This document shows positions 22,901 through 33,575 of a stretch of DNA of 64,000 nucleotides, piece by piece (within the stretch, counting starts at the first letter, position 1; every line of letters begins with the position of its first letter). Under the pieces are notes generated by a model. The model was not told the origin of the DNA and searched no databases. It saw only the letters and a program-made list of their open reading frames with translations. The position numbers and the translations under genes are program-made. Source of the stretch: Psettodes erumei (lineage: Eukaryota; Chordata; Actinopteri; Pleuronectiformes; Psettodidae). The stretch lies in NCBI GenBank assembly GCA_016785225.1, contig JAFBJZ010000623.1, forward strand, positions 2,394,501-2,458,500, written 5' to 3'.

Positions 22901-25900
22901 GCACCTGTCTAATAATTGGATTTAATCAGCTTTTTCCCCACGTGTTTGATCCAGATGTGTTCTTTGTCCTACTGCAGCCTGCTCTGTGTCCCAGCAATAT
23001 TATATTAAGACGCCAGCACGCCATAGATCAGTTTATTAGATTTATCTGCATGGGATTCAGCAGGATATAATGAATATTGCAAGAGGGTCCATTACCTTCA
23101 AATGGCTGTAATTAATCACCACAGTCTGCATGCATTAGTGCTGTAACTACTTTCTGAGAGCGAGCTCATGGCTTTGCAAGATTTTCCACGAAGACATTTC
23201 AACATTGTGTCCTTGACCTACGTTTCTAGTTTCCTCTAATCTGCTCATTTTATCTCAGTAATGACAAAAACTTTTTCTTTTTCACAGTCTGAGAGTTCTT
23301 GGAGATCTTGCTTTGTATTGCCTGAGTAAAATCATACAAATGGACTTTTCTGCCTGTCCATTTCTGCAGGCCGAAGACTGAGAGGGAAGGCTTTCTACTA
23401 TGTTGGTGGGAAGGTTTTCTGTGAAGAGGACTTTCTGGTGAGTGGTCATATACATAGACATAGTTTAGTGTACCTCTACTGATGATGTGGTGACTTCATT
23501 TGTCTTAAGTTTCACCAAATATCTCTATATTTATGATTAAGAATCACAATAATTTAATCACTTTCAATCACCAGGATTAGGATCATGAAGGTTTCTGACT
23601 TGCAACCTATATGTCTGCCTTAATCTTAAATACACAATTTAGGTTAGAGACTTTCACCTTATGGCCCAGTTTCTACCATCTAATGCAGCCGATTCATATC
23701 AGTTTCCTCCCTTGGGTGGGACTGGAAGGAGGTCAGTAACTGGAGAAGCTGCTTTGCTATGGTTTATAGGGTGGAGGGCAGTCAGGCCATTCATGCCAGT
23801 GCAGTATGACTGCATGTACTTTGCAAAAATGGGAAACTTTCAGTGAGCACACTCGTAGCATGTGCATTACCATTACAATTTTTAGCATGCACTTTTAGCC
23901 AGTGTGAAAGTTGTGTTTTTGTGTGTTCTTGTTTTGCTGTAATCACTTTCCCAACTCATCCTTTTATTTACACTGTCGCTAGCTCTGTGGGTAATCACCC
24001 AAGGAACCTGTATGAAACCTTACCTAATCACCCTTCCACCAAAAGCTTTTAGTTGCTTAATTAAAATAAAAAATTATACTGAATTAAATTTGCTCTGGCT
24101 CTGCTCCCTCTATGTCGGTTAATTACATCTGCTCCTCTGCCCGGCCACTGTGGCCAATCCACACTGCCACTGCTCATACATAACAATGAGTAATAAAGCT
24201 GAGCTGTCTGATTCATACACTGTATCAGTTAAATGCCAATCTCAGGACCTCCACCACGTTCACTCTTCAAGGCCGTGTTCCCCATTGGCTGTGGTGCCCA
24301 AAGAGAGAAATAGGTGATTTAAGTGGCTTTCAGGAGGAATTAGTTCAACTACACATGCTAAGCAACACAGGCTACTTGTGTCTGGGAGACACAGTCGAGT
24401 TATTTGGTGCTCAGTCTGAACCAGTCAGAGATTTCAGTCATCCATTGAAGAACCCAAATTCCTATGACATGACTTCTTTTCTCTGTCTGTTAAAGTACTC
24501 TGGTTTCCAGCAGTCTGCGGACAAGTGCAACGCATGTGGACATCTTATTATGGACATGGTGAGTGTCTGTTACTTCTCTTCAGTCATGTGTGCTTTTGTG
24601 CGGAGGTTTGTGTGCATGGGTCGGAGCCAGGTGATCTCAGCAGAACCGTAATGTTACTTCACCCTCAATGCGCTTTCTGCGGGCACATCTGGATAAAGAC
24701 TCAGGGGGAAGACTTGGCTCTGTAGGTGCATCTCTTGCTCATTCACACACGTGTCTCATGGTTAAAAACAAAAACAGACACATGCAAAGCATGTGATGGA
24801 GTCAGGAAGTGTCACAGCATTTGAAGGATTTTTTTTGACACGACTCCACACATGTTCTCCATCCAGCAGACAGAGATGAAGGAGATGTCTGCACTGCCTT
24901 GTCTTCAGATGTGCACATTTAACACGCTGTATGTCACATCAGAAATCTGCTGGGCATAATCACTGAGAGCGTTTTTTCTAGGTTACATACATGTACTTGT
25001 GTGTCACATACATTGTCTGCCAGAGAAGACATAGAGTCTTTACTTTCTTACTTTTCCTGTGTTTTTTTCTTTCCGTTTTATTTGGCAGGGTTGTTATCTG
25101 TTGCTCTTGGCAAGCTTATTCTTTGTCCCTTTCTTGTTTGCTGGTATGATCCAATACACCCAGAGGAATGGTTAAAAATTTACCTAATCTAAAGTATAAC
25201 GGTGACAGTGAGGAAATGTGTCATAGCAGATTATTGATTTCCTTCACATATTCTTCACTCATTTCTCTCTTCATAGATCCTCCAGGCCCTCGGGAAGTCC
25301 TACCATCCCGGCTGTTTCCGCTGTGTCGTCTGTAATGAGAGCCTTGATGGAGTGCCCTTCACTGTGGACACTGAAAATAAGATCTACTGTGTAAAAGATT
25401 ACCACAGGTGAGTGTCACTTGTTAACCAGTAATTCAAAGTAAGACAAGCATGTGGCCTGAATTTGTCTGTGTTAGATTAGTTTAGCATGACCCTGGAAAA
25501 AATGTCTTGCGTTCATGTTCCAAGTGAAATCACAGCGCGGCCACTCCGCTTTCCCCCGCTGCTGCAGGATCTGGTGGAGGAGGTCTGCACGGGCTGACAG
25601 AGTTGCTCTCTGACACGTGTGGCAGACACATGAGAAGTGTAGTCAGGGATGAAAGGAGGGGAGGGAGGGGGGAAAGCTCACTGTCCAGTTAGAGGTGTGA
25701 AGAGGGTGGTGTACAGCCATGGCCCCTACTGTCTACACTCAGCAGCAGGAACTCTAAAAGGACAAACAGACAACTTTTAACGTCTGAATGAAAAAAAATC
25801 AAGGTTTGATCTGTGTGAGGGAAATTGATGCTGTGCCTGGCAGCCACTTTTAGTGACTGGGTTTAAAAGCAAATCGCCAGTTGGAGCACCTGTAGTGCCT

Positions 25901-28303
25901 CCACAGCTACAGCCCCTTTCTTCTCTCTGCTGGGACAGCATGTACTGCACAGCCGAGCACATGGCCGACCACCGCCTGGCAGCTCCCACGTGTTCTCCAC
26001 GCTGATTAAATCAGACAAACCTTATTGTGTATACAGCATGTGTTTGACTTTTAACCACAGTCATGCCCATCCACACTGAGAAGCCCTTTGTTATTCCCGC
26101 AGACATCCAGGTGCCAGCCGTGTGTGTGTGTGGAAATAATGAATTCATTGAACTTTTTTTTTAGTTTTTCTGCTCCTTTTTGGATTCGGGGAATCACGTG
26201 TGTGAAGGAGAGCCAGCACATCTGCAGACCTGGCATCTCCTAAGTCCTGAATCCAGTTAGAGTAAGGAGAGAAAGAGGGGGAGGCTACATGGGTTGAAAG
26301 GTTGAGACAGGGACATCAGATATGAACTGAAACCTTTATAGTCTTTGGATTGGTGTACTTCATTCATGTAAGAATATGTCAAACAACTCTATGAAAAAAA
26401 TGTCTCTCCCTGTCACTCTCCCAGGGTCTTGGCCCCTAAATGTGCAGCCTGTAACCAGCCCATCCTGCCCTCAGAGGTAAGATAACCTCACTCTGTGTTT
26501 ATGACTGGGTGGTAATGAAATAATATTCTTCTTACTCTTATGCTGAGACATTGACAATCACTGGTCTAAATCAATCGCAAATTTTGACAAAGATCTGAAA
26601 TGTATAAGATGATGGTTTTGTGCTGGAGGTTGCCCTCTTATGAATTTAACAGCCAGCTGGCAGTGAGCATTAAGCCCTGACAGGATTCAATGTAGAGGGA
26701 GTATAACATGAACATCAGCATGGTGTGAATCATCTGGAAGGTGTTGCCCTGTGTCCAGTTCCTGTGGACCTTCAGCGAGCAGATTATAAATCATTATCTC
26801 CTCATGTTTACTCGCCTCTGACCCAGACTTAAAATGTAGCTGTCGAAATAGCAGATAGTTCAATACAGCCATATTTCCCACTAGACTACAGGTCAACACA
26901 ATGTGAGGCCTAATATCAACTGTGCTGTGATTTGATGTGGTGCAAAGGGGGGGGGGTAGTTTGGAGAAGTATGATATATATATATATATACACACACACA
27001 CAGGACATGCTGGCAAAAAGAAAGAAATGTCCAAAATTAGAGTTGACTTTGCTGGAATGTCCCTTGCCGTCCCCTCTTTTAGTAAGCAGTGAAGCTGGTA
27101 TTGAGACTAAAACAACTAGTGTCCAGGAGGACAAAGAGGACACTTACAAATGTGGCGGATAAAAAGATACTTGTACAGCTGTAAATAATTTGCTGCAATC
27201 TTGGTCCCCCAGTGGCTTTATTTTGTGCCTGTAATCATGTATGCCAGTATGATTTGTAAATCCAATTTTTCACAAAAGAACTTTTTTTAAAGATAAATTT
27301 TAAAAAACTGTAATGAAACTTTGATTTTAAAGTACAGAAAATTCAGCTCGCATTGGTGTGCTCCCGCTTTTCATCGACCTTTTGAAGCTTTTGCCTGACT
27401 GAGAAGTTGAACGGAGTCAGACAGTGTCCTCTGGCAGGATCGTCTTCAGCTGCGTTTGTCTGTCTGAATTTCATTCCAGGGGTCTGATGAAACCATTCGA
27501 GTTGTATCCATGGACAAAGACTATCATGTGGAATGCTATCACTGTGAGGTGGGTAGAAACAGGTCTCAGTTCGTGTTAGGAAACTGAAAAAAAACTCAGC
27601 CAAGGAGCCCCTGAATGGCTCATTAAGAGAACCCAGGAGCAGATTCCCAGTCTTAATTACACATAATTATGTGCTGCTGAGAGGAGCAGGTATGCAACAT
27701 CATCACTATCTCTTCATTTTACTCAAGTGCACATTCTGGGGTTTTTTTTTTGCCAAAAGCTGCTTGACTGCTCCTCTTTAACTTTGTGTAGCAGCTCCTT
27801 GTTATAGTATTGTTTAACCACTGAGTGAATGTATCCTCCTTGAGGTTTTTTGTTCAACTTTCAAAGTCGCTGAAAGAGGAGCACCTGCATATTCAAATTT
27901 TGCCTTCGTAAACACATTTCTTTCTTAAAACTGAAGGCCATCAGGCAGATGAAGGAATCTTCGATCTGCTGGAGATGTGCTAATGATGATAAATTTAAAT
28001 ATTTCTATAAATGCAGAGATACACCTCCTGGAAATGCCTGTCTTTTTACACTTCTCAAGCAATTATTTTTGTTCAATCTTTCAGTGGTTGGAAATGAGGT
28101 CAACACTGAGCAGCTATCCTCAAATGTGTCTATTCTGGCTCTCATCCCTCTCATCCATGTGTGATTGTCAGGACTGTAAGATGGAGCTGAACGACGAGGA
28201 GGGGCACCGCTGCTACCCTCTCAACGGCCACCTCCTCTGCCACTCCTGCCACCTGAAGCACATAGAGCCTGGCCACCCCTCTTCCGTCGCCGCCTCCTAC
28301 TAA
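13974..28303 (+). CDS. limd1: LIM domain-containing protein 1 (Ajuba/Zyxin family), 609 aa
   Basis: LIMD1 is a scaffold that shuttles between adhesion sites, P-bodies and nucleus. In mammals it binds LATS kinases (Hippo), RB, Argonaute complexes and the PHD/VHL oxygen-sensing machinery. Exons: 13974-15186, 19733-19834, 23370-23437, 24496-24558, 25277-25407, 26425-26476, 27480-27548, 28172-28303; all phases join. The N-terminus MDKYEDLGLEASKFIEDL is diagnostic for LIMD1 over Ajuba or WTIP. Residues about 60-400 are disordered, rich in Pro/Ser/Gln. Three LIM zinc-finger domains follow: LIM1 from C407, LIM2 from C472, LIM3 from C532. ATG 13974 has a strong Kozak context (A at -3, G at +4) and an in-frame stop 30 bases upstream. 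Human LIMD1 has about 676 residues, so the disordered part is shorter. If intron 1 is retained, translation stops at 15231-15233, giving a LIM-less 419-residue protein. Confidence 0.95.
16185..16209. repeat. (CA)12 microsatellite
   Basis: A perfect tract in limd1 intron 1. Confidence 0.95.
16886..16928. repeat. (CT)n(CA)n compound microsatellite
   Basis: A CT run passes directly into a CA run in limd1 intron 1. Confidence 0.95.
18821..18860. repeat. (GGCTG)7 pentanucleotide tandem repeat
   Basis: Seven perfect GGCTG units are followed by one GGCCG unit. Read in register, this gives GGG runs separated by CT, a potential G-quadruplex on the + (sense) strand within limd1 intron 1. Confidence 0.95.
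19733..19834 (+). CDS. limd1: limd1 exon 2, first half of LIM1
   Basis: It encodes GVCVKCNKAVYGANQACQA and on to CFTCSAC, with the C-x2-C and H-x2-C ligands of the first zinc site. The donor is GTAAGT. Confidence 0.95.
21115..21138. repeat. (TA)12 microsatellite
   Basis: A self-complementary AT tract in limd1 intron 2. Confidence 0.93.
22250..22470. mobile_element. Fragment of a TTAA-flanked MITE (piggyBac/Kolobok-like)
   Basis: The right end reads GCATAATAGGTCCTCTTTAA, close to the common fish repeat whose inverted end is TTAAAGGGGACCTATTATGC. The interior shares GACCAATCAG and TGGAGTCCCAGAATC-like sequence with that family. The left end is not clear and was set by eye. Confidence 0.5.
22674..22724. 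repeat. (TG)n microsatellite with TCTG interruptions
   Basis: An imperfect TG tract in limd1 intron 2. Confidence 0.93.
23370..23437 (+). CDS. limd1: limd1 exon 3, second half of LIM1
   Basis: It encodes RRLRGKAFYYVGGKVFCEED, completing LIM1 with the final C-x2-D ligands. The acceptor is TTTCTGCAG and the donor GTGAGT. Confidence 0.95.
24496..24558 (+). CDS. limd1: limd1 exon 4, start of LIM2
   Basis: This 21-codon, phase-0 exon encodes YSGFQQSADKCNACGHLIM plus DM, with the first C-x2-C of LIM2. The acceptor GTTAAAG is weak (AAG end). Skipping it would keep the frame but destroy LIM2. Confidence 0.92.
25277..25407 (+). CDS. limd1: limd1 exon 5, bulk of LIM2
   Basis: It encodes LQALGKSYHPGCFRCVVCN and on to KIYCVKDYHR, with the H/C/C/C/D ligands of LIM2. 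The donor is GTGAGT. Confidence 0.95.
26425..26476 (+). CDS. limd1: limd1 exon 6, start of LIM3
   Basis: It encodes VLAPKCAACNQPILPSE, with the first C-x2-C of LIM3. The donor is GTAAGA. Confidence 0.95.
26947..27001. repeat. G10 run and (TA)n(CA)n microsatellite
   Basis: A ten-G run (26947-26956) precedes a TA tract that passes into CA, in limd1 intron 6. Confidence 0.92.
27480..27548 (+). CDS. limd1: limd1 exon 7, middle of LIM3
   Basis: It encodes GSDETIRVVSMDKDYHVECY and then HCE, a stretch almost invariant in Ajuba-family LIM3. It is phase 0 at both ends. Confidence 0.95.
28172..28303 (+). CDS. limd1: limd1 exon 8, end of LIM3 and C-terminus
   Basis: It encodes DCKMELNDEEGHRCYPLNG and on to CHSCHLKHIEPG, followed by a short Ser/Ala tail ending AASY and TAA at 28301-28303. 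Confidence 0.95.
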   Translation, partial: DCKMELNDEEGHRCYPLNGHLLCHSCHLKHIEPGHPSSVAASY

Positions 28304-29700
28304 CACTTTTGTGGTTGAAGGGAGACACCCGGTGGATGTAATAAGGAACTGCCAAAGAGTGACTTGAACCGCATGAGCAGATCTGTCCAATTCTTGTTGT
28401 AGAGGATTGATTGATTTAATGGCTCAAATCATGCTATGGTTTTCTGTGTATTCTGACAGGAATGTTAATGAAGTCTCCATTATGCAGAACCTAAAAGGGT
28501 TGTGACGAATGTGATGAAGTATTGTAATACACCAAAACCCTACTTTGGATCCATTGCGCTGTAACTGCTATATACTGACTTTGCAGAAGTTAGTGCCATA
28601 TCATTATTTTATATAAAGATCAGTTGCAATGGCTGTGTAATATACGTCATAGTCAACTTATTTTAGATACAGCGTGCCTTCAACTTCCCTTTCACACTTT
28701 TGCTGTGAAATTTAAGTTCAAGACTAAATCCTTGTTGCAAAGGTCCTAATGATGAACATTTTCAAAAATGATGTGTTGGCCAACCACACAAATCACAGGT
28801 ACCAAATGTTTTTTTCAGCTAGCGAGGATAATTTACTGTTCACTCACTGATGTTTGAAAATAATGTTTCAGTCATGAGACACTCTGCTTCATGTGATTGG
28901 TAAAGCCTTTTATTTAGGATGCCATCTGCTCCTCCACTCTGGAGAGACACATAGTGGTCTTCATGATTGAATATTATTTGAATGAGTTACCACTGTATAC
29001 AGTGTGTTCATGTTCTTCTCATAGGGATGACCAGTGATCATGTTGGCGACAAGACAACGCAGACATTCAGTGAGAGGCCTTGGCATGTTGACCTGCACAC
29101 AGAGCCAACATTGTCGTTCATTCTTCGTATGCAATAAATTATGTTTAATATTAACTTTTGAGCACAGCCATTTTGTACAAATGTTAAACTATGTCATTAT
29201 CCAATAGGTTGCTACTCCTGTACAAACTCAAATCATTTTGGGCCTTTACTTTTTTATTATTAAGTCTAAGCAAGAATGCTAAGGATAGCCAGGTGATACT
29301 GTTCTGCAGACAGACGTTAATCATGCAGCCTGTTCTAAGCACTTAGAGATAGATTTGTTTTGTATGCACCTATGAAGAGATTAGTATTAGACCTGTAGAT
29401 CTATGTATTTTGTTATATTTGTGAACATTGTATATTTAAAAAAAGATATACACTGTAGTCATTGACTTTTTTGTTTTGATTTGTGCGAAACCCCTTCAAT
29501 CCTAATTTGATTTGCAGTGGGAAGTACAGTTCTGATTGCCTACCTTTCTCCAGCCCAATGTTATTCATGTCTTCAGTTTACTAACTTAATACTAACTTGT
29601 TTGTCATATGAGGTCCTTATAAGATGAAGAATAAACATATACATATGTGCTGTATGATTGTTGTAAAGAAAATATTTAATAAAAGCATTGCAATAGACCA
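28304..29700 (+). promoter_or_regulatory. limd1: limd1 3' UTR with three poly(A) signals
   Basis: After the stop, AT-rich sequence contains AATAAA at 29133-29138, 29630-29635 and 29678-29683. The last two lie 48 bases apart and probably define the main 3' end near 29700. The upstream one could give a shorter form. Confidence 0.65.
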
Positions 29701-30422
29701 ACTTTCATTTATTATTTTGCATATATCTATCTATTTTACAGGAGAAAACAATGAGTTTATTCATTTATAAAGAAATAAATCTTAAGACAAATTGTAATCA
29801 CAGGGTCACAGTAGATGAAAGACATGGAACATAATATGTGGTATGACGTCAATGCCCACAGCAACCCAATATTCAATTAGAAAAATGTTGTAAATTGATA
29901 TGGATGAGATTTGTTGATGACTTCTCTACCTCTACCAAAATGACTGATGTGATTTTTTTCCCACAAATGTCCGATTGATGATCCAAAATTTGATTAAAAT
30001 ATATATTTTTGTTTTAAAAACCTGGAGGATGGCAACAAGGCGAGCGCTATTGGTCATAGCAGCCATAGCATACACACAGATGTGTGGTGGTAGCAGACAG
30101 AAACGCTCTCGATTTACTGGCGGCAGGGGGCTGGCCCAGCCAAGTACAGAAGTAGGTCGTAAATTTAACAGAATTGTAAATTAAAGCGGGACCACAAAAC
30201 ACCGTAACATTTAAATGCAACGTTACCTACACTGCCGGCGGGTCACCTGTAATCTGTGAAATACCAGCCGCAGAAATATTTTTGTTCACACAGTTCAGAG
30301 CACTTTTCTAAACGCAATTACGTAAGTATATCAGTATTCTATCAGTAATATCTTTTTACAGAGTAATACGACCCTTAATCAACTGAACAAACTTCTGTCC
30401 AAAGTTGAAGCAGAAAAAAAGT
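29701..30422. other. Intergenic spacer between limd1 and the tRNA gene
   Basis: It is AT-rich apart from 30020-30260, which is richer in CpG and carries an inverted CCAAT box (ATTGG at 30048-30052). An isolated 69-codon frame there looks like chance. A full CRE (TGACGTCA) lies at 29844-29851. Confidence 0.5.
30414..30420 (-). terminator. RNA polymerase III terminator of tRNA-Arg
   Basis: Seven T residues on the - strand begin two bases after the mature 3' end, a strong Pol III stop. Confidence 0.85.
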
Positions 30423-30495
30423 CGAGCCAGCCAGGAGTCGAACCTAGAATCTTCTGATCCGTAGTCAGACGCGTTATCCATTGCGCCACTGGCCC
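30423..30495 (-). tRNA. tRNA-Arg (anticodon ACG)
   Basis: The 73-base gene folds as a full cloverleaf without an intron. The acceptor stem is GGGCCAG with CTGGCTC, the anticodon loop CTACGGA is closed by TCTGA/TCAGA, and the T-arm carries GGTTCGACTCC (B box). The A box is TGGCGCAATGG. It reads CGN codons, with A34 expected to become inosine. It differs from the human gene as I recall it by one base in the T-stem, giving a U-G pair. CCA is not encoded, as expected for a eukaryotic gene. It is transcribed against its neighbours. Confidence 0.97.
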
Positions 30496-32840
30496 TCATA
30501 CGCAATGACTCATCATACATAATTTTAATCGTTAACCATATCACTGACTATTTTTGTTGTGTATGGAAGGAAAAAGACATACTATCTCTTAAATTACGTC
30601 GATATTGTAGCATTTTAAAAGCAACATTGTCCATCTTAAAGAAAAAAGAACGCGCTCGACCTTGTTTTCCGCAATGCTCCTACATGACCACTTGGTGTCG
30701 TCGTCCGATGTTTAATTTCACCATTGACTGAAGAGGAGTCTGTGTGTTTCCGTAAAAATGCCCATTCATGACCACTCATTTTGTTGGAGAAGCAACATAT
30801 TTCATAACCAACGATAAGATATGCAATAAAAAAGTCAGTCTGGATGAATTCTTACAAAGGGAAATGGTGGACCTTTCTTACAAATGTCCTTGTCAGTAAT
30901 TATGATAGTTTTCTCATTGGTCACATGTGACAAACATTAAATCCATAAAAATAAGAATTTATTTTTCATTTGAAAAAACATACAAAAATGTATGTTGCCG
31001 TTTGTGTGTAGGAGAGACTGGGTAAAATGGGAACTGACCATGATAAACTTCACCAAATTGCTTCACCACATTTTGTATTTTAAACTAACTGACACCTATC
31101 ATGACATCACCGACTGGGGGCAATGTGGGGGTGTGTGTTGGGAAATTTAACTGCCTATGCATCACCATGGATGTAAACATAAGTACAGTTATCAGTCCAG
31201 TCTCCTTTTCCACATTTAATTAGAAAGGGTGAAAAACAAAACTGATGTTTTGGTTTAGTCAAGGCCCCATTATATCTACGACAGATTTGAAGAATTTGGT
31301 TTTGCTTTTCAAGGCCTCAAGTGTGGGTTTCATACTTGGTACTCCTTTGTTTCTTCTACGAGCACAAAAGCCTAAAGTGGGTGTGGTCGTATAAATCTAT
31401 ATGTAGGTTTAAGCTTTTAGTTATGTGAACATTTACAAAAGATCATTACTGTGCAGAATGCAGACACACACCCACATACAAATAAGCTACATACTTACCA
31501 AAGTAGCCAATGACAAACCAGATGACTTCATCTGTCCTGGGTGGAAGCGTTAGTTTTCTGTTCACTTCAGATACAGAAGCTTGTGTGGTTCACACATTGT
31601 GAATGTTGTGGATAGCAGGGTAATGTGCAATCAGTTATTTCATTAAGATATATGTATGATTCATGTACAGATTATAGTGACACATTAAATTAAATTCTTT
31701 CTTCAATTATTTTCAATTTCTATCAAAAATGAAAATCCTGCATTGATAAGGAAAGGAAAAAGCCAAATACTTTTCACAGTTTATGTAATTTGGGATGATT
31801 TCCTTTCTCGCACCATTAAGGTATGTCCTGCCTGTGTTATAACTCTTTACAAATCCTCGTAAGAAAATGTTGACTTTATGTACAGGGTGATTTCTTTATC
31901 ATCTGCCTGTCTTGACTAGTTTTTTGATTAACATGGTGATAATGCACATCTCCGCACTCTGGACCTGTTCCAACTCATTTTGTTACTGAGCAACACATGT
32001 AGTTTCCTGCATGTCTGCAGGCATTTTTGTGTTCTTGTTTATCTACACCTACATTATGCCCACATTATCAAAACATTTCAGTAACTTCTAAGTGGGTTTT
32101 CAGGAACTTTGTGGGATGGGCAGGGGAGCCACACCATTTGACAGGTTTGAGCAGATTTATAATATAAGATTTAAAAAAACGCTATTGAAAAATAACTGCT
32201 GAGGAAACTAAGAATTGTATTCAACAGTCAAAAGCAGATGTGGCTCAAGAGATCAGTGCAGTTGAGACATACATGTGGTCTCTATTGCACAATGTGCTGT
32301 TACTATATAGTCAACATTGTTACAGGATGATGCATGCTCTCATTTTTTTTTAGATTTAACTGTATATTACATTGTTGTGATTATTACAGTGACCCTTTCA
32401 TTCCCATCTTATCTAAATTTACTGGGTATATAGAAGACAACGTTTGCATTGAAGGATGAGCTAACATTCAAGCAGGTGACCTCTCACTGATATCAGAGGG
32501 GAAACAACCTCACATTGCCGATGCTAGTCACTGAAGATCCTCCTGGGAATTAGAGAATGTTAAAAATTCTGATGTATTGTCCTCTTGCCGTAAATCTAAA
32601 GCAATTCAAACATAATCCTTAAAACACATTTTAAATAAAGTGGGTGAAAGGTGGGAGGTGAGAAGGGAACAAGTAAAAAAACGTTATTATTAACAAAAAT
32701 AGGCTACAATATTTTCAGAACATCTGTACATCTACTTTTTTTCATCAATGTTAATACGTTTTTTTTAATGTGTTCCTCCCAACCTCCCAACTAATCCTAT
32801 ACCTTGTAATCCACCCTGCGGTGTATGAATCGAGCGCACC
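30496..32840. other. Intergenic region between tRNA-Arg and deptor
   Basis: It is AT-rich with no conserved open frame, clear transposon or long microsatellite that I could see. Phrases such as ACCACTTGGTGTCG near 30690 recall dispersed fish repeats but could not be assigned. Confidence 0.5.
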
Positions 32841-33489
32841 CATATGCCGATCTAACCCCCGCCCCTTCGGTTAACTCCCCCCAATGACGACAGCCGAGTC
32901 CTCCCAATGGGGGGGCTTCGTGGATGGGCACTGGCTGCGCTGTGGAGCGAAACGTGCGTCCGTCCCGCGTAGTGTGTCAGTGACAAACGCACCTACCCCC
33001 AGTGACGGGGAGCGTTCCGTTTTCACCCGGAGAGCAGCGGACAAACACAAGTGCATGCATCAATGTGTTTGCGTGTGTGCGCGCAGGTATTGGGAGCTGG
33101 CGGAGGTTCCCGAGGATTTAAAGAGTGAACTGCTGTTGAAGTAGCTGCCCCTCTGCGACCGGGCTGTGACTTCTGCGTGCGTCGTTGCCCATGTTTCCTG
33201 AGATGGAATAATTCTGCTCCTCATTCATCAAAAGGCCAACTGATAAACCCATATATTTTCGCTCTCCATGGTGCTCGAAGGGTAAGAAAATGTTTACCAC
33301 CACCGTTTGGATGCATGCCTTTGTTGTTCAGGCCATTCGTTTATTGTCCACTCTTTATGTTTGTCAGCTGCAAAAAAAAAAGCTTTGCTGCACAGCATTT
33401 TTCACTCATTTACAAAAGTGCAAGACTGGAGCATTTCCACCAGTATAGAATGATGTCTTTGTGTGTGGGTCTGTGTCAGCAGCAGAGAC
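32841..33489 (+). promoter_or_regulatory. deptor: deptor promoter and 5' leader, possibly with a leader intron
   Basis: GC content rises here. A GC box (CCCCCGCCCC, 32856-32865) and two CCAAT boxes (32881-32885, 32904-32908) lie within 55 bases, typical of a TATA-less promoter. A good donor (GTAAGA at 33282) and an acceptor (TGTGTCAG ending 33479) suggest a 198-base leader intron just before the coding start; cDNA would be needed to prove it. The leader holds short upstream open frames, one ending at the TAG at 33142-33144. Confidence 0.55.
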
Positions 33490-33575
33490 ATGGACGGGAT
33501 CGGGAACACCATGCAGAAGAAGGCTGCAGAGCTTGAGCGGCTGGCCGAGGTGCTTGTCACCGGCGAGCAGCTGAG
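33490..33575 (+). CDS. deptor: deptor coding exon 1
   Basis: It encodes MDGIGNTMQKKAAELERLA and then EVLVTGEQL with a split Arg. The extreme N-terminus differs from mammals, but LERLAEVLVTGEQLR is nearly identical. The donor is GTAAGT. Confidence 0.93.

Larger units (their letters stand above)
19835..23369 (+). other. limd1 intron 2 (3.5 kb)
   Basis: It contains a TA tract (21115-21138), a TTAA-terminated MITE fragment (about 22250-22470) and a GT tract (22674-22724). An exon-like open frame on the - strand at 21315-21533 is described under findings. The stretch 22980-23160 is AT-rich with homeobox-like TAATTAATCA. Confidence 0.6.

Noticed and set aside
27343..27603. 86-codon - strand frame over limd1 exon 7
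   Set aside because: It is antisense to a conserved LIM exon and has no features of its own.
32884..33144. 86-codon frame as a separate gene before deptor
   Set aside because: Its middle translates a GT-rich tract and it lies in promoter-like DNA. Only its last part looks protein-like; noted as a possible uORF instead.
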